Below, in pieces: positions 37,621 through 45,610 of a DNA stretch of 64,000 bases (the first letter of the stretch is position 1; each line of letters starts with the position of its first letter). The notes under the pieces are model-generated. The model was given only the letters and a program-made list of their open reading frames with translations, did not search any database and had not been told where the DNA came from. Source of the DNA: Phocaeicola sartorii JCM 17136 = DSM 21941 (GTDB lineage: Bacteria; Bacteroidota; Bacteroidia; Bacteroidales; Bacteroidaceae); contig NZ_BAKM01000025.1 in assembly GCF_000614185.1 (NCBI RefSeq), positions 1-64,000 on the forward strand. Reading direction: 5' to 3'. The position numbers were made by a program, and so were the translations under genes.

Positions 37621-38844
37621 ATGGCAAGAAGCACATTCAAAGTGCTGTTCTATGTGAACGGCAGCAAGGAGAAGAACGGTATTGTCCCCATCATGGGACG
37701 GGTGACAATCAACGGGACTGTGGCGCAGTTCAGTTGCAAGCAGAACATCCCGAAGACACTTTGGGACGTGAAAGGAAACAGGGCGAAAGGCAAGAGCCAA
37801 GGGGCACGGGACATCAACCTTGCCCTTGACAACATCAAGGCGCAAATCATCAAGCACTACCAGAAACTTTCCGACCGTGAGGCGTTCGTGACGGCGGAAA
37901 TGGTACGCAACGCCTATCAGGGAATCGGCAGCGAGTATGAAACGCTTATCCGGGCGTTTGACAAGGATTGCGCCAACTTCCTTAAACGTGTGGGCAAAGA
38001 CCGCACCATCGGCACATACAAGGTAATGATGCGTGCGAGGAACTATGTGGCGGCTTTCATCAAGTCGTTTTACAAGCGTACGGATATGTCGATGCTTGAA
38101 CTGACACCTGACTTCATCAAGGAGTTCGCGGCTTATCTTACTGCCGAACGGGGGCTGAAGAACGCCACGATATGGCTCAACTGTATGTGGTTGAAAGGCG
38201 TGGTGATGCGTGCGCATTATAACGGGCTGATACCGAGAAACCCTTTTGCACAGTTCCATATCAGCCCAAACGTGAAGGAACGGGAGTATCTGACGGAGGA
38301 CGAGATAAAGACCATCATGACACACGAGTTTGAAAATTCCACACTCACACTGGTGCGTGACCTTTTCATCTTCGCCTGCTTCACCGCCCTTAGTTTCGTG
38401 GATATGAAGGAACTGACTACGGATGAAATCGTGGAAGTGAACGGCGAGAAATGGATAATCGGCAAGCGGCACAAGACCGATGTCCCGTTCCAAGTGAAAC
38501 TGCTTGATATTCCCATGCAGATAATCGAACGCTACAAGAACCGTTCGGGAGACAAGTCCGTGTTCGGGAAAATCAACTACTGGACGATGTGCAAGCAGTT
38601 GAAAAAGGTTATCAGTGAATGCGGTATAGAGAAGCAAATCTCGTACCATTGCGCCAGACATACATTCGGAACGCTGGCTCTGACCAAAGGAATGCCAATC
38701 GAAAGCGTGAGCCGTGTATTGGGACATACGAATATCGTCACAACCCAAATCTACGCAAAGATAACCACGCAGAAACTCGACAATGACCTGACGATGTTCG
38801 GTGATAAATTGAGCAAGACGTTTAACGGGATAACGATGTCATGA
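37621..38844 (+). CDS. Tyrosine recombinase (CTnDOT/NBU-type integrase)
   Basis: 407 residues from MARSTFKVLFYV. SAM-like core-binding domain (about 105-205), then the catalytic domain: Lys in GKRHKTD, HxxR as HCARHTFG near 343, LGHTN near 366 and the nucleophile Tyr in TQIYAK near 377. The place of the first catalytic Arg reads FTALSFVDM with Ser, as is known for IntDOT-like enzymes. Transcribed into the island; overlaps the next gene by four bases. Confidence 0.93.
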   Translation: MARSTFKVLFYVNGSKEKNGIVPIMGRVTINGTVAQFSCKQNIPKTLWDVKGNRAKGKSQGARDINLALDNIKAQIIKHYQKLSDREAFVTAEMVRNAYQGIGSEYETLIRAFDKDCANFLKRVGKDRTIGTYKVMMRARNYVAAFIKSFYKRTDMSMLELTPDFIKEFAAYLTAERGLKNATIWLNCMWLKGVVMRAHYNGLIPRNPFAQFHISPNVKEREYLTEDEIKTIMTHEFENSTLTLVRDLFIFACFTALSFVDMKELTTDEIVEVNGEKWIIGKRHKTDVPFQVKLLDIPMQIIERYKNRSGDKSVFGKINYWTMCKQLKKVISECGIEKQISYHCARHTFGTLALTKGMPIESVSRVLGHTNIVTTQIYAKITTQKLDNDLTMFGDKLSKTFNGITMS

Positions 38845-39230
38845 GTATGGAAAGAAACATCATAACCATGAACGAATCCGGCAACATCATTGTGCCGGAA
38901 AATGTCGCCTGTATTTGGATGAGCGAGCCGGAATTGGTGGAACTGTTCGGAGTAATCGTCTCGACACTCCATGCCGCCATCAAAGCCGTGTATAAAAGTG
39001 GCGTACTAAAAGAATACGAGGTACAGAAGTATATCCGGCTGGAGAACGGCTATCATGCCGATGTGTTCAGTTTTCCGATTATAGTTGTGCTTGCTTTCCG
39101 TATCAACAGCTTCGGTGCGGAGCAGGTGCGCAATGCCATATTTGAAAGGCTGTACTTGCGAAAAGAAAAAACAACATTCTTCTTTTCGCCGGGTATTCAC
39201 AATCTGAATATGTCTAATTATCAAGCATAA
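38841..39230 (+). CDS. RhuM-like protein
   Basis: 129 residues. Starts in the ATGA overlap with the integrase stop, so translation is coupled. Residues 70-105 (YHADVFSFPIIVVLAFRINSFGAEQVRNAIF) resemble the RhuM/virulence-protein pattern in which a Tyr-rich region is followed by FRINS...A.QVR; the first part may be an HTH. Function unknown. Common beside integrases of Bacteroides elements. Confidence 0.6.
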   Translation: MSMERNIITMNESGNIIVPENVACIWMSEPELVELFGVIVSTLHAAIKAVYKSGVLKEYEVQKYIRLENGYHADVFSFPIIVVLAFRINSFGAEQVRNAIFERLYLRKEKTTFFFSPGIHNLNMSNYQA

Positions 39231-39294
39231 AGTCCAATGATATGGCGACATGAAATAGTGAAACCGACAAATCTTTATATGTCAATCTATTGCC

Positions 39295-39340
39295 GATAAA
39301 ACGCATTATCAATAAAACGCACTGCTGATAAAACGTATTG
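39295..39340. repeat. Three iteron-like direct repeats, 16-base period
   Basis: GATAAAACGCATTA at 39295, AATAAAACGCACT at 39311 and GATAAAACGTATTG at 39327 keep an exact 16-base period, with ATAAAACG constant. Resembles iterons or clustered operator sites of mobile elements. Confidence 0.65.
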
Positions 39341-39356
39341 GTGGTCAGTTGAACAG

Positions 39357-39384
39357 ACGTATTGCCGTTTTACCAGCAATACGT
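39357..39384. repeat. Perfect inverted repeat
   Basis: ACGTATTGC and GCAATACGT, nine bases each, around a 10-base spacer. ACGTATTG also occurs in the third iteron-like repeat. Confidence 0.6.
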
Positions 39385-39393
39385 ATTACCAAC

Positions 39394-39426
39394 AAAAGTC
39401 CGAAGAAGTACCTTTTTCGGGCTTTT
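39394..39426 (+). terminator. Terminator after integrase operon
   Basis: AAAAGTCCGAA pairs with TTCGGGCTTTT (one G-T pair), T-rich end. Confidence 0.65.
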
Positions 39427-39548
39427 GTCGTATGCTGTTAAGCCAAATCCAAGAAAATCTTACGTGGGTCACGTGTGAGTTGTCAATCCGTCTTGTTTGT
39501 ATTGCCGAATTTTGCGCCAGACAAACATCCGACAATCATAAAATCAAG

Positions 39549-40758
39549 ATGCCGATGAAGAAAGAAAATACAGAAAAGGAGGAGTTTATCCGTGTGGGTA
39601 CGACCCTCTACAAGTTAGTGAACCAGCCCCGTCTGAACGGTGGCTATGTGAGGAAACGCATCGTGTGGAACAACGAGACGTTGCGGCAGGACTACGGCAA
39701 GGACTATCTCGCCACCGTGCCGAAGTATGACGGCTTCTGCACCGTCCCCGACCATGTGGACTACCGTCCGTGGTGGACAAGTTCCTGAACCTCTACGAGC
39801 CGATAGGACACCGCCCGCAGCAAGGCAAATTTCCCTGTATCTGGTCATTGGTGCGCCACATTTTCAGTGAACAGTACGAACTGGGCATGGATTACCTTCA
39901 ACTGCTCTACCTGAAACCAGTACAAAAACTGCCTATCCTGTTGTTGGTGTCGGAAGAGCGTAACACGGGCAAAAGCACGTTCCTGAACTTCCTGAAAGCC
40001 GTGTTTCAGAACAACGTCACGTTCAACACTAACGAGGATTTCCGCAGCCAGTTCAATTCCGACTGGACGGGCAAGCTGCTCATCGTAGTGGACGAGGTGC
40101 TGCTCAACCGCAGGGAAGACAGCGAGAGGTTGAAGAACCTCAGCACCACACTCTCCTACAAGGTGGAAGCCAAAGGCAAAGACCGTGACGAGATAGCCTT
40201 CTTCGCCAAGTTCGTGCTGTGTTCCAACAACGAGTATCTGCCTGTCATCATCGACGCAGGAGAAACACGCTATTGGGTACGCAAGATAAACCGCCTGCAA
40301 TCCGACGACACCAATTTCCTGCAAAAGCTGAAAGCGGAAATCCCGGCTTTCCTGTATCATTTACAGCACAGGACGATGGCAACGAAAAAAGAAAGCCGGA
40401 TGTGGTTTGCCCCGTCATTGCTGCATACCGAAGCCTTGCAGAAGATTATCCGCAGCAACCGTAACCGTCTGGAAATCGAGATGTGCGAGCTTATACTCGA
40501 CATCATGGACAGTACAGGCACGGACACGTTCTCATTCTGCTATAACGATATTCTTCTTTTGTTAATACACTCGCAGGTAAAGGTGGAAAAGCACCAAGTC
40601 CGGAAAGTCTTGCAGGAGTGCTGGAAGCTCACACCTGCATCCAACGGACTGACCTATACTACCTACCAGTCAACTATAATCGGGAATGTCGATATGAGCC
40701 GATAAAAAGAATCGGTCGTTTCTACACCGTCACAAGGGAACAGCTTGAATCCCTGTAA
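39549..40758 (+). CDS. Primase-helicase family protein (DUF5906-like), two frame breaks
   Basis: About 403 residues after restoring two bases, near 39764 (CCGTGG, expected CCGGTGG) and near 40656 (TATACT, expected TATTACT). The middle is an SF3-type AAA+ helicase: Walker A SEERNTGKST near residue 137, Walker B LLIVVDEVLL near 172, and sensor region FVLCSNN near 220. The end restores to EPIKRIGRFYTVTREQLESL. Such proteins drive replication of mobilizable elements after excision. Confidence 0.75.
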
Positions 40759-40778
40759 TATCATTCTTTTTTGTTGAA

Positions 40779-41015
40779 TTGATGAATAAGGATATGACTA
40801 TGCTGATAACTAATAATATACACTCTCAACAATTTCTCAACAATCGAAAAGAGCTGTTGAGAGAGGAACAGCACCCATTTGTTGGTTCCTCTTTTGTCGA
40901 GTGGTTTGTTGAGAAGATGTTGAACAGCTATAATACTGTATATAAGTGTGCTATGGCAACCATTCATCAAATCATCGTTTTTACATTCATCACTAAATCC
41001 ATTGTAAGATTATGA
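40779..41015 (+). CDS. Short hypothetical ORF over repeat cluster
   Basis: Possible 78-residue protein ending four bases into the next gene. It lies on a cluster of TCTCAACAA repeats, has no recognisable domain, and ends in a hydrophobic stretch (HQIIVFTFITKSI). More likely a control region than a gene. Confidence 0.25.
   Translation: MMNKDMTMLITNNIHSQQFLNNRKELLREEQHPFVGSSFVEWFVEKMLNSYNTVYKCAMATIHQIIVFTFITKSIVRL
40824..40914. repeat. Cluster of TCTCAACAA sites
   Basis: TCTCAACAA at 40824 and 40835 (11 bases apart, one helical turn), inverted copies at 40854 (one mismatch) and 40906. The outer pair forms a 9-base hairpin (CTCTCAACA/TGTTGAGAG). Immediately upstream of the primase gene; may bind a regulator or initiator. 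Confidence 0.5.
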
Positions 41016-41950
41016 CTACACAAGAAGCGAAACAAATCAGAATCGCAGACTATCTGCAAAGTCTGGGCTACACGCCCGTAAAGCAACAGGGAAACAGCCT
41101 GTGGTACAAATCCCCGTTCCGGCAGGAAACGGAAGCCTCGTTCAAGGTGAACACCGACCGTAACCTGTGGTTTGATTACGGGCAGGGCAGAGGCGGCAAC
41201 ATCATCGCATTGACGCAAGAGCTATATGCATCCGACTATATACCTTATTTGCTCAACAAGATAGCGGAACAGGTTCCACACATTCGTCCCGTGTCTTTCT
41301 CTTTTCGCCAGCAGGCATCTGAACCGAGTTTCCAACATCTGGAGGTGGGAGAACTCACGCACCCAGCATTACTCCGATACTTACAGGAACGGGGCATAAA
41401 CATAGCTTTGGCAAAGCCGGAATGTAGGGAACTGCACTTCATCCATAACGGCAAGCCTTATTTCGCCATCGGTTTCCCGAACGTGGCGGGAGGGTATGAG
41501 GTGCGCAACCGTTTCTTCAAGGGCTGTATCGCTCCAAAGGACATCAGCCATATCCGCCAGCAGGGAGAGCCGAGAGGGAAATGCCTCGTGTTCGAAGGCA
41601 TGACGGACTATCTTTCCTTCCTCACGTTACGGATGAAGAACTGCCCGACTATGCCCAGCCTTGACAGGCAGGATTACGTCATCCTCAATTCCGTTTCCAA
41701 TGTTTCCAAAGCCATAGATGTGCTGCACGGGTACGGGCGCATTCACTGCCTGCTCGACAATGACGAGGCAGGAAGAAACGCATACCGAAAACTGGAAAGG
41801 GAGTTTGCCGGACGCATCCGTGACTTCTCCGACAACTACAAAGGACACAAAGACCTGAACGATTACCTGTGTGGGAAACGGCAAAATTTGACCGTCAATC
41901 CACCGCCACGAACCATCGTAAAACCGAAAAAGAAAGGATTGGGATTGTGA
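41012..41950 (+). CDS. DNA primase (CHC2/Toprim type)
   Basis: 312 residues. The N-terminus resembles the primase zinc-binding region (SLWYKSPFRQETEASFKVN, then LWFDYGQGRGGNIIAL), though without the full Cys set. The Toprim part has FEGMTDYLSFL near residue 195 and LDNDEAGRNA near 246, with the acidic residues. Probably primes replication of the mobilised single strand, with the helicase gene before it. Confidence 0.85.
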   Translation: MTTQEAKQIRIADYLQSLGYTPVKQQGNSLWYKSPFRQETEASFKVNTDRNLWFDYGQGRGGNIIALTQELYASDYIPYLLNKIAEQVPHIRPVSFSFRQQASEPSFQHLEVGELTHPALLRYLQERGINIALAKPECRELHFIHNGKPYFAIGFPNVAGGYEVRNRFFKGCIAPKDISHIRQQGEPRGKCLVFEGMTDYLSFLTLRMKNCPTMPSLDRQDYVILNSVSNVSKAIDVLHGYGRIHCLLDNDEAGRNAYRKLEREFAGRIRDFSDNYKGHKDLNDYLCGKRQNLTVNPPPRTIVKPKKKGLGL

Positions 41951-42000
41951 CATTCCGAATGAGAAAAGCGGGAGCTGCCCGAAACTCATTCTTCGAGGAT

Positions 42001-42057
42001 TGGGAGGTAGCAAGTTTGTGTTTCGGGTGTACCGAAACCGCTTGCCACCCACTTCCC
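42001..42057. other. Candidate oriT hairpin region
   Basis: GTTTCGG and CCGAAAC (42020-42026, 42032-42038) around a 5-base loop, enclosed by CAAG/CTTG and by TGGGAGGT/ACTTCCCA. It lies 70 bases before mobC, the usual place for the nick region of a mobilization module. Confidence 0.45.
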
Positions 42058-42124
42058 AAGATTTGGAAGATGGCATCCCGTCGGTCTATACAGTATAAAC
42101 AGTAACAGCATTGAAAACAGAAAT

Positions 42125-42478
42125 ATGGAACATAAGGGACGTAACAAGGGCGGTCGCCCGAAAAAGGAAACGGCAGAAAAACTGAGCTATCGCATCGGTG
42201 TGAAGATGGCGGCAGCCGACTACTTCCGTCTGCTGACACGGGCGTATGAGGCGGGCATATCGCCGAGCGAGTACATGAGGGAATGTTTCCGAAACGGATA
42301 TGTGCAAGAACGGTTGTCGAAAGAGCACTCCGATTATGTGCGCCAGCTTTGCGGCATGGCGAACAATCTCAACCAGCTTGCGCATAAGGCGAACGCCGGA
42401 GGATTCTCGGAAGCCCGTTGGGATTGCAAAGTGGCGGTAGCAAGGATTCATGAACTTCTAAACAAGATAGGGATATGA
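42125..42478 (+). CDS. MobC-like relaxosome accessory protein
   Basis: 117 residues. A basic start (GRNKGGRPKKETAEKLSYRIGVKM) and a short helix-rich body with GISPSEYMRECFRNGYV and LCGMANNLNQLAHKAN are typical of MobC ribbon-helix-helix proteins, which open DNA at oriT for the relaxase. Overlaps the relaxase start by four bases. Confidence 0.88.
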   Translation: MEHKGRNKGGRPKKETAEKLSYRIGVKMAAADYFRLLTRAYEAGISPSEYMRECFRNGYVQERLSKEHSDYVRQLCGMANNLNQLAHKANAGGFSEARWDCKVAVARIHELLNKIGI

Positions 42479-43419
42479 TGGCGAAAATCGTAAAAGGGAG
42501 CGACTTCAAGGGTGTGGTGGATTACATTCTCGACAAGAACAAGGAAACCCAATTGGTGGTGCATGAAGGCTTGTTCATGGAAAATCGGGAAACCATCGCC
42601 ATGAGTTTCAATGCCCAGTCGCGGATGAACGGTAAGGTGACAAAACCTGTCGGACATATTGCATTGAGTTTTTCAAAAGAGGATGATCCACGCTTGACGA
42701 ACCGCGTAATGGCAGGTATCGCACTTGAATATCTGGAAAAGATGGGAATCAAAAACACGCAGTTTTTCATCGCCCGTCACTTCGACAAGGAACATCCGCA
42801 CGTACATATCGCCTTCAACCGCATAGACAACATCGGCAACACCATTTCTGACAGGAACGAGCGATTGCGCAGCACCCGTATTTGCAAAGAGCTAACCTTG
42901 AAATACGGCTTGCACATGGCAAACGGCAAGGATAATGTCAAACGCAACCGTCTGAAAGAGCCGGACAGGACAAAGTACGAGCTTTACGACATCCTCAAAG
43001 CGGAAGTCGGCAGGTGCGGCAACTGGAACGTGCTTGTCGCCAACCTGAAAAGTCAGGGAGTGGATGTACATTTCAGTTACAGAGGTCAGACTAACGAGAT
43101 TCAGGGCGTAATCTTCACCAAGAACGGCTACCGCTTCAACGGTTCCAAGGTGGACAGGCGTTTCAGCTATTCCAAGATTGACGCAGCCTTGCAGCGTAAC
43201 AGATATAATGAACGTATGGGCATGACAGCCAAAGTACATGATGTTGCCACGCCAAACGCACCGTCCGGTTCAGCGCGTAATGAGTTATTCAACGGTTCGT
43301 TGGGATTGCTGAACGGCAACGGCTCGTCTTATAACACCGCTGATGCGGAAGCCAATCAGGAAATGGCAGAGATGCTTCGCAGAAAGAAGAAAAAGCAAAG
43401 GCGCGGTATGGGATTATAA
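42475..43419 (+). CDS. MOBP-type relaxase (MobA/VirD2-like nuclease)
   Basis: 314 residues. The family motif with three His is HFDKEHPHVHIAFNRID near residues 102-118. Motif I Tyr is probably in VVDYILDKNKE near residue 17. Nicks oriT and pilots the strand to the recipient. C-terminus is basic (RRKKKKQRRG). Last gene of the mobilization set; the AraC gene faces it four bases later. Confidence 0.9.
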   Translation: MMAKIVKGSDFKGVVDYILDKNKETQLVVHEGLFMENRETIAMSFNAQSRMNGKVTKPVGHIALSFSKEDDPRLTNRVMAGIALEYLEKMGIKNTQFFIARHFDKEHPHVHIAFNRIDNIGNTISDRNERLRSTRICKELTLKYGLHMANGKDNVKRNRLKEPDRTKYELYDILKAEVGRCGNWNVLVANLKSQGVDVHFSYRGQTNEIQGVIFTKNGYRFNGSKVDRRFSYSKIDAALQRNRYNERMGMTAKVHDVATPNAPSGSARNELFNGSLGLLNGNGSSYNTADAEANQEMAEMLRRKKKKQRRGMGL

Positions 43420-43423
43420 CTGT

Positions 43424-44284
43424 TCATAAATCGTTGTATATCGAACGTTGCTGTCTATATTGTGCTGGCGACATACCTGTATGACGGCGAAAAAATCGAC
43501 TCAAATAGGATTGGTCTGGGAAATTAAGCGAGTATGCTAATTGTGTGATGGAAAGGGTTGTATCCAACAAATTCTCCTTTATTTCGGCAATTAGCTGTGT
43601 GTCTATAAGTTGTTTGGGGGTTCGTCCACAAGTATGTTGCCACACGATTTTATTAAGGTAACGTTGTGTTATATTCAATTTATCCGCATAATAGTCAGCA
43701 CGGTGATGGCAGACAGCCTCTGCCTTGACCATACGAATAAAGCGATGTACAATCAATTGGGTATTGGAAAATCCTTTACTTGTTTCAACTCGTTCCTGTA
43801 TTGTGCCAAAATTCCACATCCAAAAACCTTGTAGGAATGTTTTTTCTTGCATTTCTTGAAATTTTATGTCTGCTCCATCAGCAAAAAGCATCTTCGCCAT
43901 ATCCATCCATAACAACAGTTCATGCCATGTCCGCTGGCTGCGTTTGTCTGGCGTATGAATATAGGTTGGATGCGCCTCATTATAATCGAAGTAGATATGG
44001 TCTATTGGCAATGATATTTGAGTCAGCAGTCCAAAAGTATAGGTAAACACTCTCACACGGAAATCCTCAGAACGGTTTGAGCAGCGTATGATGCAGCCGG
44101 AGATAAACGATAGTTCCATTTGTGAAACAAGATAATAAGTATCTGTTTCTGTCTCCAAAGTGGCACTGCCGGAAATAATCGCCATATAGATTCCATGACG
44201 CAAACGCAATGGACGGTCTTCAAATTCCGAAAATACTGTCTCGAAATATCTTATTTGTAATTTATCAGATGGCTGCAATAACAT
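43424..44284 (-). CDS. AraC-family regulator
   Basis: 286 residues with an N-terminal cupin-like domain and a C-terminal AraC domain: first HTH LNITQRYLNKIVWQHTC near 205, second SITQLAYSLNFPDQSYLSRFFRRHTG near 245. Divergent from the efflux pump gene, which it probably controls. AT-richer than the mobilization genes next to it. Confidence 0.9.
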   Translation of the reverse strand: MLLQPSDKLQIRYFETVFSEFEDRPLRLRHGIYMAIISGSATLETETDTYYLVSQMELSFISGCIIRCSNRSEDFRVRVFTYTFGLLTQISLPIDHIYFDYNEAHPTYIHTPDKRSQRTWHELLLWMDMAKMLFADGADIKFQEMQEKTFLQGFWMWNFGTIQERVETSKGFSNTQLIVHRFIRMVKAEAVCHHRADYYADKLNITQRYLNKIVWQHTCGRTPKQLIDTQLIAEIKENLLDTTLSITQLAYSLNFPDQSYLSRFFRRHTGMSPAQYRQQRSIYNDL

Positions 44285-44411
44285 ATAAATTCAATTGTTT
44301 TGATTCTGACAAATTGCAAAATTTGTGATTATTTTGGAATTAAATACCGCTTGTTCCAAAAATGAAATACATCGGATAAATAATGCAATGGCTTCTCTAC
44401 TATAAATCAAT

Positions 44412-44419
44412 TAATTTTG
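44412..44419 (+). promoter_or_regulatory. Promoter -7 element of efflux-rteAB operon
   Basis: TAATTTTG fits TAnnTTTG, 19 bases before the ATG at 44439. No clear -33 element. Confidence 0.5.
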
Positions 44420-44438
44420 CGCCTAAAATTAATTGATT

Positions 44439-45602
44439 ATGGTAAGAGAAGAAAGGATAAATTCAAAATTGTTTCTGGAGGGCTTTCTCGGGCTGTTGAG
44501 TACATTTGGACCATTCGTGATGGATATGTATCTTGCCTCGTTCCCCCAGATAGCTGAGTTCTATAACGCCGTTCCGTCATTAGTGCAGATGTCACTGGCA
44601 ACATGCACGATAGGGCTTGCTGTCGGACAATTTGTGTTTGGCATTATCAGCGACCGGTATGGAAGAAAAGTTCCACTATTGCTTTCACTGCTCCTTTTTC
44701 TAACCGTTACAATAGTATGTTTATTGTCACCCACAATAGAATTGTTCGTATTCATGCGTTTTTTTCAAGGACTTGCAGCGGCTGGAGCTGTTGTAATATC
44801 ACGGTCGATTGCAGCTGATTGTTATAGCGGCATCGCTTTGGCTCGCATATTCGGAATAATCGGTATGATAAACGGTGTATCGACTGTACTATCTCCTATG
44901 CTTGGAGGTTTTGTTGCTGGAGCATACGCATGGAAAGCTGTATTTATAACATTGTTTATAATCGGATTAATAATGTTTGCTGGAACCATTCAGTTCAGAG
45001 AATCTCTATTGCAACACAACCGTATTTGCTTGAGTTTTACATTATTATCTAGTGAGGTAAAGAGAATTGTAAAGAATAGGTCTTACGTCATACCTACAAT
45101 GCAATACGGCTTTGTTATGGCTATGATATTTGTCAACCTTGCTTCTGGTCCTTTTATTATGGATGAATATGGTTTTTCCGCAGAACAAATCAGCCTGACT
45201 TTTGGTGTGAATGCCATTGCTCTTGGTGTGACGGCAGGTTTGGCATCTCGTTTCAAGGATATGCACAAAGTTGTATGTTACTCTAATAATGGAATGATTA
45301 TAGCTTCCATATTTTTGGTAGCAGCTCTATTTTTACATCTCAGCTTTATAGTATATGAAGTAGCTGTTTTCCTCTTATATCTTTTTGTAGGGGCTATGTG
45401 CACGGCAACTACGACACTTGCAATGGATTCAGAACGTAAAAATGCAGGAATTGCATCTGCGTTTTTCGGTGCGACAGGTTATATTGCTGGAGGTATCATT
45501 TCTCCTATTGTAGGAATTGGGAATATTTTTATCACTTCTGCTATCCTATTTATCGGTTTAGCTTTTGGAAATGGAATATTATCACGAATCCTAAAGGTTT
45601 AA
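44439..45602 (+). CDS. MFS drug efflux transporter, Bcr/CflA type
   Basis: 387 residues, about 12 membrane segments. MFS motif A between helices 2 and 3 reads GIISDRYGRKVPLL near residue 65; FVMDMYLASFPQIA near 26 and the motif C region GMINGVSTVLSPMLGG near 140 fit the Bcr/CflA group (bicyclomycin, chloramphenicol, other drugs). Only 8 bases before rteA, the slot that tetQ holds in CTnDOT. AT-rich, so likely of separate origin. Confidence 0.88.
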   Translation: MVREERINSKLFLEGFLGLLSTFGPFVMDMYLASFPQIAEFYNAVPSLVQMSLATCTIGLAVGQFVFGIISDRYGRKVPLLLSLLLFLTVTIVCLLSPTIELFVFMRFFQGLAAAGAVVISRSIAADCYSGIALARIFGIIGMINGVSTVLSPMLGGFVAGAYAWKAVFITLFIIGLIMFAGTIQFRESLLQHNRICLSFTLLSSEVKRIVKNRSYVIPTMQYGFVMAMIFVNLASGPFIMDEYGFSAEQISLTFGVNAIALGVTAGLASRFKDMHKVVCYSNNGMIIASIFLVAALFLHLSFIVYEVAVFLLYLFVGAMCTATTTLAMDSERKNAGIASAFFGATGYIAGGIISPIVGIGNIFITSAILFIGLAFGNGILSRILKV

Positions 45603-45610
45603 AAACATAT

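Larger units (their letters stand above)
39231..39548. other. Intergenic repeat region (possible origin or control site)
   Basis: 318 bases without a gene. It holds three 16-base-spaced repeats (39295-39340), an inverted repeat (39357-39384) and a terminator (39394-39426), followed by the leader of the primase-helicase gene. Confidence 0.5.

Noticed and set aside
37579..38748. 389-residue minus-strand open frame
   Set aside because: Fully antisense to the integrase, which has clear catalytic motifs; the antisense protein shows no domain.
39295..39340. CRISPR array
   Set aside because: Only three short repeats with spacers of about 2-3 bases and no cas genes; iteron-like instead.
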